A DNA stretch of 50,262 bases, taken from contig JAHHHZ010000006.1 of the NCBI GenBank assembly GCA_019359095.1, forward strand, positions 1 to 50,262, in the 5' to 3' direction. Numbering within the stretch: the stretch's first letter is position 1; each line of letters starts with the position of its first letter. Below, piece after piece: positions 10,928 to 17,796 of the stretch. The position numbers and the translations under genes are program-made. Source of the stretch: Pleurocapsa minor HA4230-MV1. GTDB lineage: Bacteria > Cyanobacteriota > Cyanobacteriia > Cyanobacteriales > Xenococcaceae. The notes under the pieces are model-generated. The model was given only the letters and a program-made list of their open reading frames with translations, did not search any database and was not told the origin of the DNA.

Positions 10928-11353
10928 ATGGAAGAACTATTAGAACTTAGGAACTGTATTCTTAGCCAGGAATACGCAAAAGCGTTATTAATTATTGATG
11001 AACTGGAAGAAATGAGTAAAGATGACAAATCAACCAAAATTTCTAGCTACATCATAATTTTGCTCATTCATTTAATTAAACAAGAAGCTGAAAATAGAAG
11101 TACTCGCTCTTGGGAAAAATCAATTTTAAATAGCTTAGATAGAATCAAATTCGTTAATAAACGAAGAAAAGCAGGCGGCTACTACTTAAATAATGAAGAA
11201 TTAAAAGACTTAATCGAAGAAAGCTTTAATTATGCCTTGCGCGAAGCTAGTTTTGAAGCTTTTGAAGCAATTTATAGTTCTGACGAATTATTAGAAAAAT
11301 TTGACCAAAATAAAGTTAAAGAAAAAGCTTTTGAATTAATTAAAAATAGTTAG
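10928..11353 (+). CDS. DUF29 family protein
   Basis: This 141-residue soluble protein is recalled as DUF29, a family abundant in cyanobacteria and of unknown function. Supporting features are the N-terminal MEELLELR and ALLIIDELEEMSKDDK stretch, LLIHLIKQEAENRSTRSWEKSI near 45-66, and the later NKRRKAGGYYLNNEEL. It stands alone on the plus strand at the start of an accessory stretch. The 224 bp after it hold a HIP1 site followed by TTTAAAGTAAAAATTA, which recurs with small changes near 14258, but no gene. Confidence 0.75.
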   Translation: MEELLELRNCILSQEYAKALLIIDELEEMSKDDKSTKISSYIIILLIHLIKQEAENRSTRSWEKSILNSLDRIKFVNKRRKAGGYYLNNEELKDLIEESFNYALREASFEAFEAIYSSDELLEKFDQNKVKEKAFELIKNS

Positions 11354-11577
11354 CTTTATGGTCTTTCGTAGCTCTAATTACTTTGGATGATGAGTAAAAG
11401 CGATCGCTTTAAAGTAAAAATTAGTGGGGTAATTTTGAATTTTGATTGGCAGCTAAATCTGTCAAAAAAGCTGCGATTTCTTTAAAATAAGCTTTAAATC
11501 TAAGATAAGTTTTTAAACCATTTTTACAATTATGATGTTATTCTAGAAAAATTTTAAGGTGATAATGAGGTTGAGCT

Positions 11578-11937
11578 ATGGATTCTACAGAACCACCCCA
11601 GCAGCGTCCTGAAGAAAGTGTGACTTTTGTTATCAGCAAGTCAACCAGGAACGTGTTTTTTGCGAAAATACTTATACTATTAGGCTTAACCCTACTGGGG
11701 GGTTATTGGTTTGCAAGAAAAAGTGCCAATGATTATGAAAGAGGTTGTGAACTAACACAGGAAAAATATTTAGAAAGATTTGACGAGTACAAAGGCGCTT
11801 TACTAAATGCCAAACAGTACGATAATCCCTTATATTCAACCTTCCTAATGCTTATAGTTGTGTCCTTCTTCATTGGTTCGTATGAGTTAACTACTTTAAT
11901 AATTGGTTTTATTATTGGAAAAGTGATTAGAAGGTAA
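11578..11937 (+). CDS. Small two-helix membrane protein, unknown
   Basis: This 119-residue protein is of unrecognised family. A polar N terminus (1-25) is followed by a hydrophobic segment near 26-46 (VFFAKILILLGLTLLGGYW), a charged middle (48-80) and a second, longer hydrophobic segment near 85-115 ending VIRR. A GAGG-like ribosome-binding site precedes the ATG. Its stop lies 25 bp before an attC-like site in the same orientation, the arrangement expected of an integron gene cassette. Small membrane proteins of unknown role are common cassette cargo. Confidence 0.7.
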   Translation: MDSTEPPQQRPEESVTFVISKSTRNVFFAKILILLGLTLLGGYWFARKSANDYERGCELTQEKYLERFDEYKGALLNAKQYDNPLYSTFLMLIVVSFFIGSYELTTLIIGFIIGKVIRR

Positions 11938-11962
11938 GCTTAGTTCTAACGTAAGTCGCGTG

Positions 11963-12049
11963 ATCTAACAATCCAGTTGGAGCGGATGTGCAAAGTTTCT
12001 TTGTATACTGTGCATGTTGCTTAGCCACCGCTCAACCAGAACGTTAATT
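11963..12049 (+). mobile_element. attC-like integron recombination site 1
   Basis: This 87-bp imperfect palindrome begins ATCTAAC (fits the attC left box RYYYAAC) and ends GTTAATT (six of seven with GTTRRRY). Inside, GTTGGAGCGG (11976-11985) pairs with CCGCTCAAC (12028-12036), leaving one extra G on the left arm, the extrahelical base typical of attC. Between the outer boxes and the stem, bases 11970-11975 and 12037-12042 are largely unpaired, as in the central spacer of attC. It follows the stop of the membrane protein gene by 25 bp. No integrase is seen in the window. Confidence 0.65.
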
Positions 12050-12125
12050 TATAAATATTTTCCCAGACAATTCTCCTTCGGAGAAGCTTCACCAAAGGTA
12101 ACTTCAATTGCTATCAAAAAGCGAT
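12041..12125. repeat. Post-attC repeat, copy A
   Basis: The sequence directly after attC site 1 (ACGTTAATTTATAAATATTT, then TTCCCAGAC, a TTCTCCTTCGGAGAA hairpin at 12071-12085, and an ending with CAATTGCT and a HIP1 site) recurs after attC site 2 at 15781-15893. Copy A is shortened in its second half. A shared flank beyond both recombination sites suggests duplication of a larger unit or a mobile repeat that targets these sites. Confidence 0.65.
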
Positions 12126-12228
12126 CGCACTATTGAAAAATAACTTATTTGTAGCGTTTAATGGTTTGCTAAATTGTGAGTATGATGATTTTAGTTCATG
12201 GATTTTGAGTGGGATGAAAGGAAAAATT

Positions 12229-12507
12229 ATGAACAATACCTCAAGAACAAACTGGGATAGAATTGATGCAATGTCAGATGATGAAATTGATACATCTGAT
12301 ATCGTGCCTCTTACAAATGAGTTTTTCTCAAAGGCAAAATTGCGAATGCCTTCTTCTTCGTTAGATACTGTTGTTGTTCGTATTGATTCTGAAACTTTAT
12401 CCTGGTTTCAATCAAAAGGGGAAGAAGCCGCACAACATATGGCTGCTGCTCTACGAATTTACGCAGAAGCACAGAAAAATGCTGCTAATATGCGTCAATC
12501 AGCATAA
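12229..12507 (+). CDS. brnA: BrnA-like antitoxin, orphan
   Basis: The 92-residue product resembles BrnA, the ribbon-helix-helix antitoxin that neutralises the ribonuclease BrnT and represses its own operon. Supporting features are the TNWDRIDAMSDDEIDTSD N terminus, VPLTNEFFSKAKLRMP, then VVVRIDSETLSWFQSKG and the C-terminal helix AAALRIYAEAQ. The ATG at 12229 follows an AAAGGA ribosome-binding site (12217-12222). A longer frame from a TTG at 12133 adds residues unlike the family. No BrnT gene lies on either side, although brnT normally precedes brnA. The stop codon overlaps TAAC, the left box of a possible half attC, consistent with cassette carriage. Confidence 0.75.
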   Translation: MNNTSRTNWDRIDAMSDDEIDTSDIVPLTNEFFSKAKLRMPSSSLDTVVVRIDSETLSWFQSKGEEAAQHMAAALRIYAEAQKNAANMRQSA

Positions 12508-12530
12508 CAATTTAAATGCAGCGGATAGTC
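12502..12530 (+). mobile_element. Possible left half of an attC site
   Basis: TAACAATTTAAATGCAGCGG starts on the brnA stop codon and has the form of an attC left arm (TAACAAT, short spacer, GC-rich stem strand). No matching right arm with GTTA follows before the flippase gene, so it would be a truncated site. It could also be coincidence. Confidence 0.3.
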
Positions 12531-12569
12531 AGAAATTGTTGGTGTTGAGTTTGAGATAATCTACGATCG

Positions 12570-12619
12570 AGTTTCATTGCTGCTTAAAATAATTAACTGT
12601 TGTTTAAAAAGCGATCGCT
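12570..12619. repeat. Dispersed repeat, copy B
   Basis: CATTGCTGCTTAAAATAATT, then AACTGTTGTTTAAAAAGCGATCGC, nearly identical to copies at 14292-14332 and 15843-15893. It is non-coding here. Confidence 0.7.
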
Positions 12620-12655
12620 TTCAATAGATTACAAAATATTGAATTTAATAATTGA

Positions 12656-13990
12656 TTAATATTTTGGAATCAAAGAAAAAATTGATGGTCGAACACCGAG
12701 ATATTTGACAGCTAGATGATGTAGCCAAATATTCCAAACAATCATAGTTAGAGACGTAGCGATCGCTCCACCGAGAATTCCCAATAAAGGAATGAGAATT
12801 ATAGATAAAACTAAATTAATTAATGTTCCGCAAAAATAAACATAGACACATTGATAATTGTGTCCTGTAAGTTGCATAATGTAACCAACACAACCAGAAG
12901 CTACATTAACTAATTGTCCAACTACCAAGACAAGCATTGACCATTTGGCTGCTATAAATTCAGTACCAAATAAAGCCAAGACATCATCACCAAAAAGAAA
13001 TAAATAACAACTGGCAATTAAAGCAGGAAAAAAGATCCAACCGATAATTTTAGTTAGTAAATCTTGTAACTCTTTTTTCTTTCCTTGAACATATAAAGAG
13101 CTAAATGTAGTCGCTAAAACTGTAGTACTTGCTGTTAATAAAATATTGATCCAACAAGCCGTTTTAAGAGCAGCACTATAAATACCTACTTGTTTAGCAT
13201 CTAAAAGAAATCCAATCATAAAAATATCAGTTTGATTGAGAATTAGATAAGCTCCATCACCAAGTACAAAAGGAAGAGATACAGACAACCATTCTTTAGG
13301 CACGCGAATAGACTTACAAGCAAGCCATTCTTGAGGTAATTGCTGACAAAACAACCATAATTGTAGAGCTAACAAAACAAAAAGACTAATTATAAAAATA
13401 GCGATCGCATCACTACTAGTTATAGGAAAAAGATAGTGTTGTAAACAAAATATCCCCATAACTAAAAATATCGGCAAGATAATAACGGATGGTAAATATG
13501 CCAAAATAAATCGATTCAATACTTTGGACATTTCCATTTGCTGTCTTAATAAAGCCAAAAGTGGAATCGTCCAAACTCCTATTAACATTGTTGGCAAATT
13601 AAGAGAATTTTTTTGTCCCAAATAAACAATAACTATAGTAACTACAATTGACAAGAAAACACCTGCGATCGCTACATATAGCCAACTGTGACAAATTATG
13701 CCTCGCGCTCGTCCCCAATCTTTTTTTACTTCGTATTCAGGAACCAGCTTTAACAAAGCATTTGGTAATCCTAATCCTGCTATATAACTTAAAAATATGC
13801 CTAAATTAAGAATATAGTCATATGTTCCGTACTCTGTTGCTCCTAACCAGCGAGCTAGTAGGATTTGAGAACTATAATTAACAACAATTCCTAAGATTTG
13901 TAATCCTGAAACTATTCCTATACTTGTGAATAATGGGACTATTGAAACTGGTTGTTTATAACCAGAAAACAGCCAGCTTTTCATATTCAA
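12656..13990 (-). CDS. Oligosaccharide flippase family protein (Wzx-like)
   Basis: A predicted polytopic inner-membrane transporter of 444 residues with about 12 hydrophobic segments spread over the whole length. The N-terminal stretch with QILLARWLGATEYGTYDYI near 42-60 is characteristic of polysaccharide flippases of the MOP superfamily, which move lipid-linked sugar units across the membrane for capsule, O-antigen or exopolysaccharide assembly. No polymerase or glycosyltransferase is adjacent, so its substrate is open. It is the only minus-strand gene inside the cassette-like block and is too long to be ordinary cassette cargo. AT content is high compared with flanking housekeeping genes. 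Confidence 0.87.
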   Translation of the reverse strand: MNMKSWLFSGYKQPVSIVPLFTSIGIVSGLQILGIVVNYSSQILLARWLGATEYGTYDYILNLGIFLSYIAGLGLPNALLKLVPEYEVKKDWGRARGIICHSWLYVAIAGVFLSIVVTIVIVYLGQKNSLNLPTMLIGVWTIPLLALLRQQMEMSKVLNRFILAYLPSVIILPIFLVMGIFCLQHYLFPITSSDAIAIFIISLFVLLALQLWLFCQQLPQEWLACKSIRVPKEWLSVSLPFVLGDGAYLILNQTDIFMIGFLLDAKQVGIYSAALKTACWINILLTASTTVLATTFSSLYVQGKKKELQDLLTKIIGWIFFPALIASCYLFLFGDDVLALFGTEFIAAKWSMLVLVVGQLVNVASGCVGYIMQLTGHNYQCVYVYFCGTLINLVLSIILIPLLGILGGAIATSLTMIVWNIWLHHLAVKYLGVRPSIFSLIPKY

Positions 13991-14250
13991 TTGAAAATAA
14001 ATATTACCTCACAAGTATAATCATCCTTTTAAAAACTGCCATTATTTTATATCTAAATACGCTTAAAAATTGCAAATTATTTTACTGTCAAAAATTTTAT
14101 TTTCTAATATTCTTTAAGCATTAATTGTCAAGAGTATTTTCACTATACTTTTTTAAAAATTAATGATGAATTGTCGTGCATTTAATTGACTACTTGAAGC
14201 AAGATTCTATTCTAAAATTGCCAAAACCTAATTGACTGACAAAAAGTAGA

Positions 14251-14335
14251 TAGCGATCGCTTTAAACTAAAAATTACATTAATCGCCAGGTTCAATTGCT
14301 ACTTAAAATAATTAACTGTCATTTAAGCTGTGCAT
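14251..14335. repeat. Dispersed repeat, copy C
   Basis: This lies in the 462-bp gap between the flippase start and the cold-shock-like gene. A HIP1 site followed by TTTAAACTAAAAATTA echoes 11400-11420, and TTCAATTGCTACTTAAAATA, then ATTAACTGTCATTTAAGC is copy C of the repeat seen at 12570 and 15843. The rest of the gap is AT-rich with nothing recognised. Confidence 0.65.
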
Positions 14336-14452
14336 ATAATAAGTTGTCTACTATTGCCTCACCTTCTGAAGTTAAATACTCAATGGTTGTGGGTATTCTA
14401 CATAGAGGTAGCATTTGAACCCTGCTTGGGGAGAATTTAGGGGGCTGGTATA

Positions 14453-15676
14453 GTGGACATTGAATTTGGTTATGTTCAGGAATATAACGTAGAGCGAGGC
14501 TTCGGCTACGTGAGCCGTACTTTTGGTAAATCTAAACGTAAATATGGAGATATTAATCGAAGACATAGAGACGGCCTTTGGTTCCACATCAAGAGGGTTA
14601 AGCATGATTACCCTGATGTGGCAAAAGAGCTAGACGCTGGATTATTTACAAGCATTAGCTTCTGGTATGAGCTTGACAGGAGCGATAATAATCGCATAAA
14701 CGTTGGTCAGATCTGGGTAGACCCTAAAGATATTCCCAAACAAAAACGTGACGATTTAATCGCTTACATTGAACAGCAATGGTGTGTTGCTAGTGTCTTT
14801 CCTGAATGGTTAGATTCAGTAACGCTCCTCATAGTTGGGGAGGCTCGTAGAAATGAGTTGAAACAACTTTATGACGAGCAAATCCGTCAACAAAAGGAAG
14901 CAGAAGAACAAAAACATCTACAGAGACAAGCTCGAATTGAACAAAGGAAGGTTCAAAGTAAAAACGACCTCCTATCAGCCCGCGATCGCTTTCGATCTGA
15001 AAGAAATAAGTTGAAAAAACTTTATGACGAGCAAATCCGTCAACAAAAGGAAGCAGAAGAACAAAAACATCTACAGAGACAAGCTCGAATTGAACAAAGG
15101 AAGGCTCAAAGTAAGAACGACCTCCTATCAGCCCGCGATCGCTTTCGATCTGAAAGAGGTGTAATTGAGGCAATTTTTGCAAGCAATGAGATGCATGGGT
15201 TGCCCCCTGAACTACAAAGAATCGTTCGTCCGTGTCCAAGACGTAGCAGAACAAATCCTCTTTCTCATCAACCTGGTGGTAATGATGTAGTAGTTGCTTA
15301 TAGTCTCGGTGACGCAATTCTATATGACTGGATCAAAAATGTTAATTGGTATATTAGTTCTTTTGAGCGAGAAGATCCTGGTTTCCATTTGCGCATAACG
15401 TCAATATATGGACGTTTTTATGAAGATCCGAATGAACGTAGAATTGGTGTTTTTTGCTCAATATGGACTCGTGAAAGAGATGGGGCGTTACAATCGGCTG
15501 TTAAAGCCTGTGTAAGCAGATACCAAAGACAGATGGAGATTGGTCATACAACATTACATCAACAAGCAAAAGAATACTGGAAGAATAAGTACGGTCTTTC
15601 TGAGCAGGAGGTGGAAAGTTTGCCAACTCTTTATACGCAATATATGAAAGAGAGAGAAGATGATTTTCTCATTTAA
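14453..15676 (+). CDS. Cold-shock-like domain protein with a duplicated charged repeat
   Basis: A 407-residue protein of unnamed family. The N terminus resembles a cold-shock nucleic-acid-binding fold: FGYVQEYNVERGFGYVS (5-21, RNP1-like) and GLWFHIKRV (41-49, RNP2-like), then a strand SISFWYEL. Residues 136-186 and 187-236 are a nearly identical 51-residue duplication, highly charged and coiled-coil-like (YDEQIRQQKEAEEQKHLQRQ). The C-terminal 170 residues are unknown (DVVVAYSLGDAILYDWIK onward). Translation starts at GTG 14453 after AGGGGG. The stop lies 25 bp before attC-like site 2, so it may be cassette cargo. A role in RNA binding is inference. Confidence 0.7.
   Translation: MDIEFGYVQEYNVERGFGYVSRTFGKSKRKYGDINRRHRDGLWFHIKRVKHDYPDVAKELDAGLFTSISFWYELDRSDNNRINVGQIWVDPKDIPKQKRDDLIAYIEQQWCVASVFPEWLDSVTLLIVGEARRNELKQLYDEQIRQQKEAEEQKHLQRQARIEQRKVQSKNDLLSARDRFRSERNKLKKLYDEQIRQQKEAEEQKHLQRQARIEQRKAQSKNDLLSARDRFRSERGVIEAIFASNEMHGLPPELQRIVRPCPRRSRTNPLSHQPGGNDVVVAYSLGDAILYDWIKNVNWYISSFEREDPGFHLRITSIYGRFYEDPNERRIGVFCSIWTRERDGALQSAVKACVSRYQRQMEIGHTTLHQQAKEYWKNKYGLSEQEVESLPTLYTQYMKEREDDFLI
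14857..15157 (+). repeat. 153-bp tandem duplication inside the cold-shock-like gene
   Basis: Unit 1 spans 14857-15009 and unit 2 spans 15010-15157, which matches unit 1 until it diverges near its end. By eye only a few bases differ between the units. The period is exactly 51 codons, so the frame is kept. The near identity points to a recent duplication, and copy number could vary between strains. Confidence 0.92.
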
Positions 15677-15701
15677 GCAGAATTGTTTTGCACGTTTCAC
15701 A

Positions 15702-15788
15702 ACCTAACAATCGGGCTGCACCAGAACGTACAAAGTCTTCTAATTGAGTTGCAAGGTTATCTGTGTACGGTGAGCGCGAACGTTAATT
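15702..15788 (+). mobile_element. attC-like integron recombination site 2
   Basis: Also 87 bp. The left box ACCTAAC (15702-15708) fits RYYYAAC and the right box is GTTAATT (15782-15788). GCTGCACC (15715-15722) pairs with GGTGAGC (15769-15775), leaving one extra G on the left arm, and GTACA (15728-15732) pairs with TGTAC (15764-15768). The stem sequence differs from site 1 while the boxes, spacer, extra base and length agree, which is the pattern of attC sites: conserved structure, variable sequence. It follows the cold-shock-like gene by 25 bp, the same distance as at site 1. Confidence 0.65.
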
Positions 15789-15893
15789 TATAAATATTTT
15801 CCCAGACGATTCTCTTTCGGAGAGGCTTCTCCAACGCCAAGTTTAATTGCTGCTTAAAATAATTAACTGTCGTTTAAAGAGCGATCGCACTCC
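15781..15893. repeat. Post-attC repeat, copy D, overlapping the methyltransferase 3' end
   Basis: The full-length form of the repeat: CGTTAATTTATAAATATTTT with CCCAGACGATTCTC, a short hairpin, then TTTAATTGCTGCTTAAAATA and a HIP1 site. Its second half (15843-15893) encodes the last residues and stop codon of the minus-strand methyltransferase (VRSLFKRQLIILSSN). The other copies are non-coding. Confidence 0.7.
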
Positions 15894-17045
15894 TGTTAAA
15901 TCCAACTGACAATTAGTTAGTATTTCTTGCACCGTCTTTGCTTGGTTTTGTTCACAGGCAAGCATAAATTCATACTCAGCATCAGATAAGTTTGCCATCT
16001 GAAATTCAAAATCAAAGAAGGTTTTACTGGGAAAACCTTGCATACAGGGATGACATTCGGGAATGGCTTGATTTAAGACCGTATCATCTGACCAATCTTG
16101 TTTACTTAGGGGTGGCTTGCTCAAGAAAAACTCGTAATGGGTCAAACTGGGGTCTAATAATTCAATTAAACGATATAAAGCGCGATCGCTTAAATCTTTT
16201 GACCGAGACATCAAATCCTCAGATTCACCGACTAGGCGATCTAATTGCCAATATTTAGGATTAGAAAAGCCGACAAAATCTAACCCTGAAGCTTCAATCA
16301 GATCGAATAGCGTCTCCACGTTGTAATCAATTTCTTGGGGATGGACATACATATCAGCAAAGGATTCATCCCGATGATTTTCCAGCGACCAAAGTTTTTT
16401 CTCTTGCTGAAGCAAACGGTTGCTTTCAGGTAGGTTGGCAAAAATGTCTCGACCAACTTTTACCCCATCGCGATAGTCACCCCGCTTATTTCCCTGGAGT
16501 AAAGCGATCGCTTTTTGCATTAAGCTAATTTCCCAACGTCCTAATTCGGCATAAACGAAGATATGTAAAATACCTCCTGGCTTTAATTTCTGTGCCAACG
16601 CCTGAATTCCTTTGACTGGTTCTGGTAAATGATGTAGCACACCCACACAGTTAATAAAATCAAACTCGCCTTCTAGTTGGGTTGCTTCTTCCAATTTAAG
16701 GTTGAAAAACTGGACTGGTTTAGCGTGTTTAGCGATTACTCCCGAACGCTGACAACGTTCTTTGGCAACTTCTAAGGCTTTTTCACTCAGATCGATCGCT
16801 GTAACTGCTGCTTCTGGATTAAGGTGAATCAGATAATCTGTACCCGAACCTGTACCGCAACCTGCATCTAAAATACGGATATCTTGAGTTGTCGGTTTTA
16901 TTCCTGTACAAAAACTATAAGCCGCCGTCCAACTCCAACGCCAGTTATAACCAGGAGGCTCTAGATCGGAAAGGGGATCGGGAGGAAAAGGATAGGTGTT
17001 GTATAAATTGGCAACGGCTTGGTTAATCGCTTGTGAATCAGACAT
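15843..17045 (-). CDS. Class I SAM-dependent methyltransferase
   Basis: A 400-residue protein. The Rossmann SAM-binding motif ILDAGCGTGSGT lies near 58-69, an acidic strand end (AVTAIDLS) near 80-87, motif II-like FDFINCVGVLHHLPEP near 128-143, and LKPGGILHIFVY near 153-164. This is the Methyltransf_11/25 type. The C-terminal 230 residues are a longer extension of unknown role with many aromatic residues (YVHPQEIDYN, FGFSNPKYWQ-like). The substrate cannot be predicted. The final dozen or so codons come from a dispersed repeat, which suggests the original 3' end was replaced or that the repeat arose from a related gene end. Confidence 0.85.
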   Translation of the reverse strand: MSDSQAINQAVANLYNTYPFPPDPLSDLEPPGYNWRWSWTAAYSFCTGIKPTTQDIRILDAGCGTGSGTDYLIHLNPEAAVTAIDLSEKALEVAKERCQRSGVIAKHAKPVQFFNLKLEEATQLEGEFDFINCVGVLHHLPEPVKGIQALAQKLKPGGILHIFVYAELGRWEISLMQKAIALLQGNKRGDYRDGVKVGRDIFANLPESNRLLQQEKKLWSLENHRDESFADMYVHPQEIDYNVETLFDLIEASGLDFVGFSNPKYWQLDRLVGESEDLMSRSKDLSDRALYRLIELLDPSLTHYEFFLSKPPLSKQDWSDDTVLNQAIPECHPCMQGFPSKTFFDFEFQMANLSDAEYEFMLACEQNQAKTVQEILTNCQLDLTGVRSLFKRQLIILSSN

Positions 17046-17110
17046 TAAATAACTTATTTTTTATTGTGTTAAACCAAAGTAAGTACAATGTAATTACTCA
17101 AATTGTCATC

Positions 17111-17227
17111 ATGAAAATTGACATTATCAAAACAGGTAATTCCCAAGGAATTAGAATACCTAAGACAATTATGGAGCAATGCGGTTTCAGTGAGTCAGTT
17201 GAGATAAACTTGTTGAACAACCTTTAA
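17111..17227 (+). pseudogene. Broken AbrB/MazE-type antitoxin
   Basis: MKIDIIKTGNSQGIRIPKTI, then MEQCGFSESVEINL is the N-terminal swapped-hairpin DNA-binding domain of MazE-like antitoxins (GNSQGIRIPK signature). The frame then runs into NNL and a stop after 38 codons. An adjacent frame continues VEQPLKLK, which looks like the proper continuation, so a one- or two-base change has likely broken the gene. No MazF-like toxin follows. The longer frame starting at 17033 overlaps the methyltransferase start and is unlikely. It is probably a relic of a toxin-antitoxin pair. Confidence 0.65.
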
Positions 17228-17245
17228 AATTAAAATGCGATCGCT

Positions 17246-17776
17246 CTATTCTGTCAGCAAAACCTGTATATCGTTCCAACCATAAGCTATTTCCGTAAAT
17301 TCAATCCCGCTAATTTTAATCAGCTTTTGTCCTATTCTTTGACCATCAAGAGCCTGATAAAAATGAACCGCTGGATTACCTGCTAAAACCCAAACCATAA
17401 TTGAGGTTAACCCAGATTGAGATAATCTCAAGGCGATCGCCTCAATCAGACTTCTACCGATACCTTTTCTTTGATAAGCTTCTAAAATATATAGAGCGTA
17501 AATCTCGCCTTGATAAGTAAAATCGCCTCTAACTAAACCACCATCTACAAAACCGACAATTTCGCCCACGGAATTTTCAGCTACATAAATGAAATAGTTT
17601 GTTTGGGCTTGAGTATTGTGGCTAAGTCTATTTTCCCAGTTATTTTTACGCTTCTCGTAAGATCGCTTTTCGATATAATCATGGGGCAATAAGTCACGAT
17701 ATGTAGTCTGCCAAGAGTCAACATGGACAAAGGCGATCGCTGCTGCATCTTCTAATTTGGCTTCACGAATATTCAT
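17246..17776 (-). CDS. GNAT family N-acetyltransferase
   Basis: An acetyl-CoA-dependent acyltransferase of 176 residues from the ATG at 17776. A TTG two codons earlier is less likely. The GNAT core is visible: IREAKLEDAAAIAFVHVDSW (3-22), the beta-4 strand EIVGFVDGG, the acetyl-CoA pyrophosphate loop AYQRKGIGRSLI near 107-118 (R-x-x-G-x-G), and the C-terminal VLAGNPAVHFYQALDGQRIG. The start DSWQTTYRDLLP is common in a subgroup acting on small molecules or peptides, but the substrate is unknown. It is divergent from miaA with a 20-bp gap. Confidence 0.88.
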   Translation of the reverse strand: MNIREAKLEDAAAIAFVHVDSWQTTYRDLLPHDYIEKRSYEKRKNNWENRLSHNTQAQTNYFIYVAENSVGEIVGFVDGGLVRGDFTYQGEIYALYILEAYQRKGIGRSLIEAIALRLSQSGLTSIMVWVLAGNPAVHFYQALDGQRIGQKLIKISGIEFTEIAYGWNDIQVLLTE

Positions 17777-17796
17777 CTTCAAAACTTTAAAAATTC

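Noticed and set aside
12133-12228. A truncated BrnT toxin upstream of brnA
   Set aside because: The frame upstream shows none of the BrnT signature residues and is better explained as spacer after the attC-like site.
14829-15317. A 162-codon minus-strand frame opposite the cold-shock-like gene
   Set aside because: It mirrors the 153-bp duplication on the other strand, has no ribosome-binding site, and the plus-strand frame has the better protein features.
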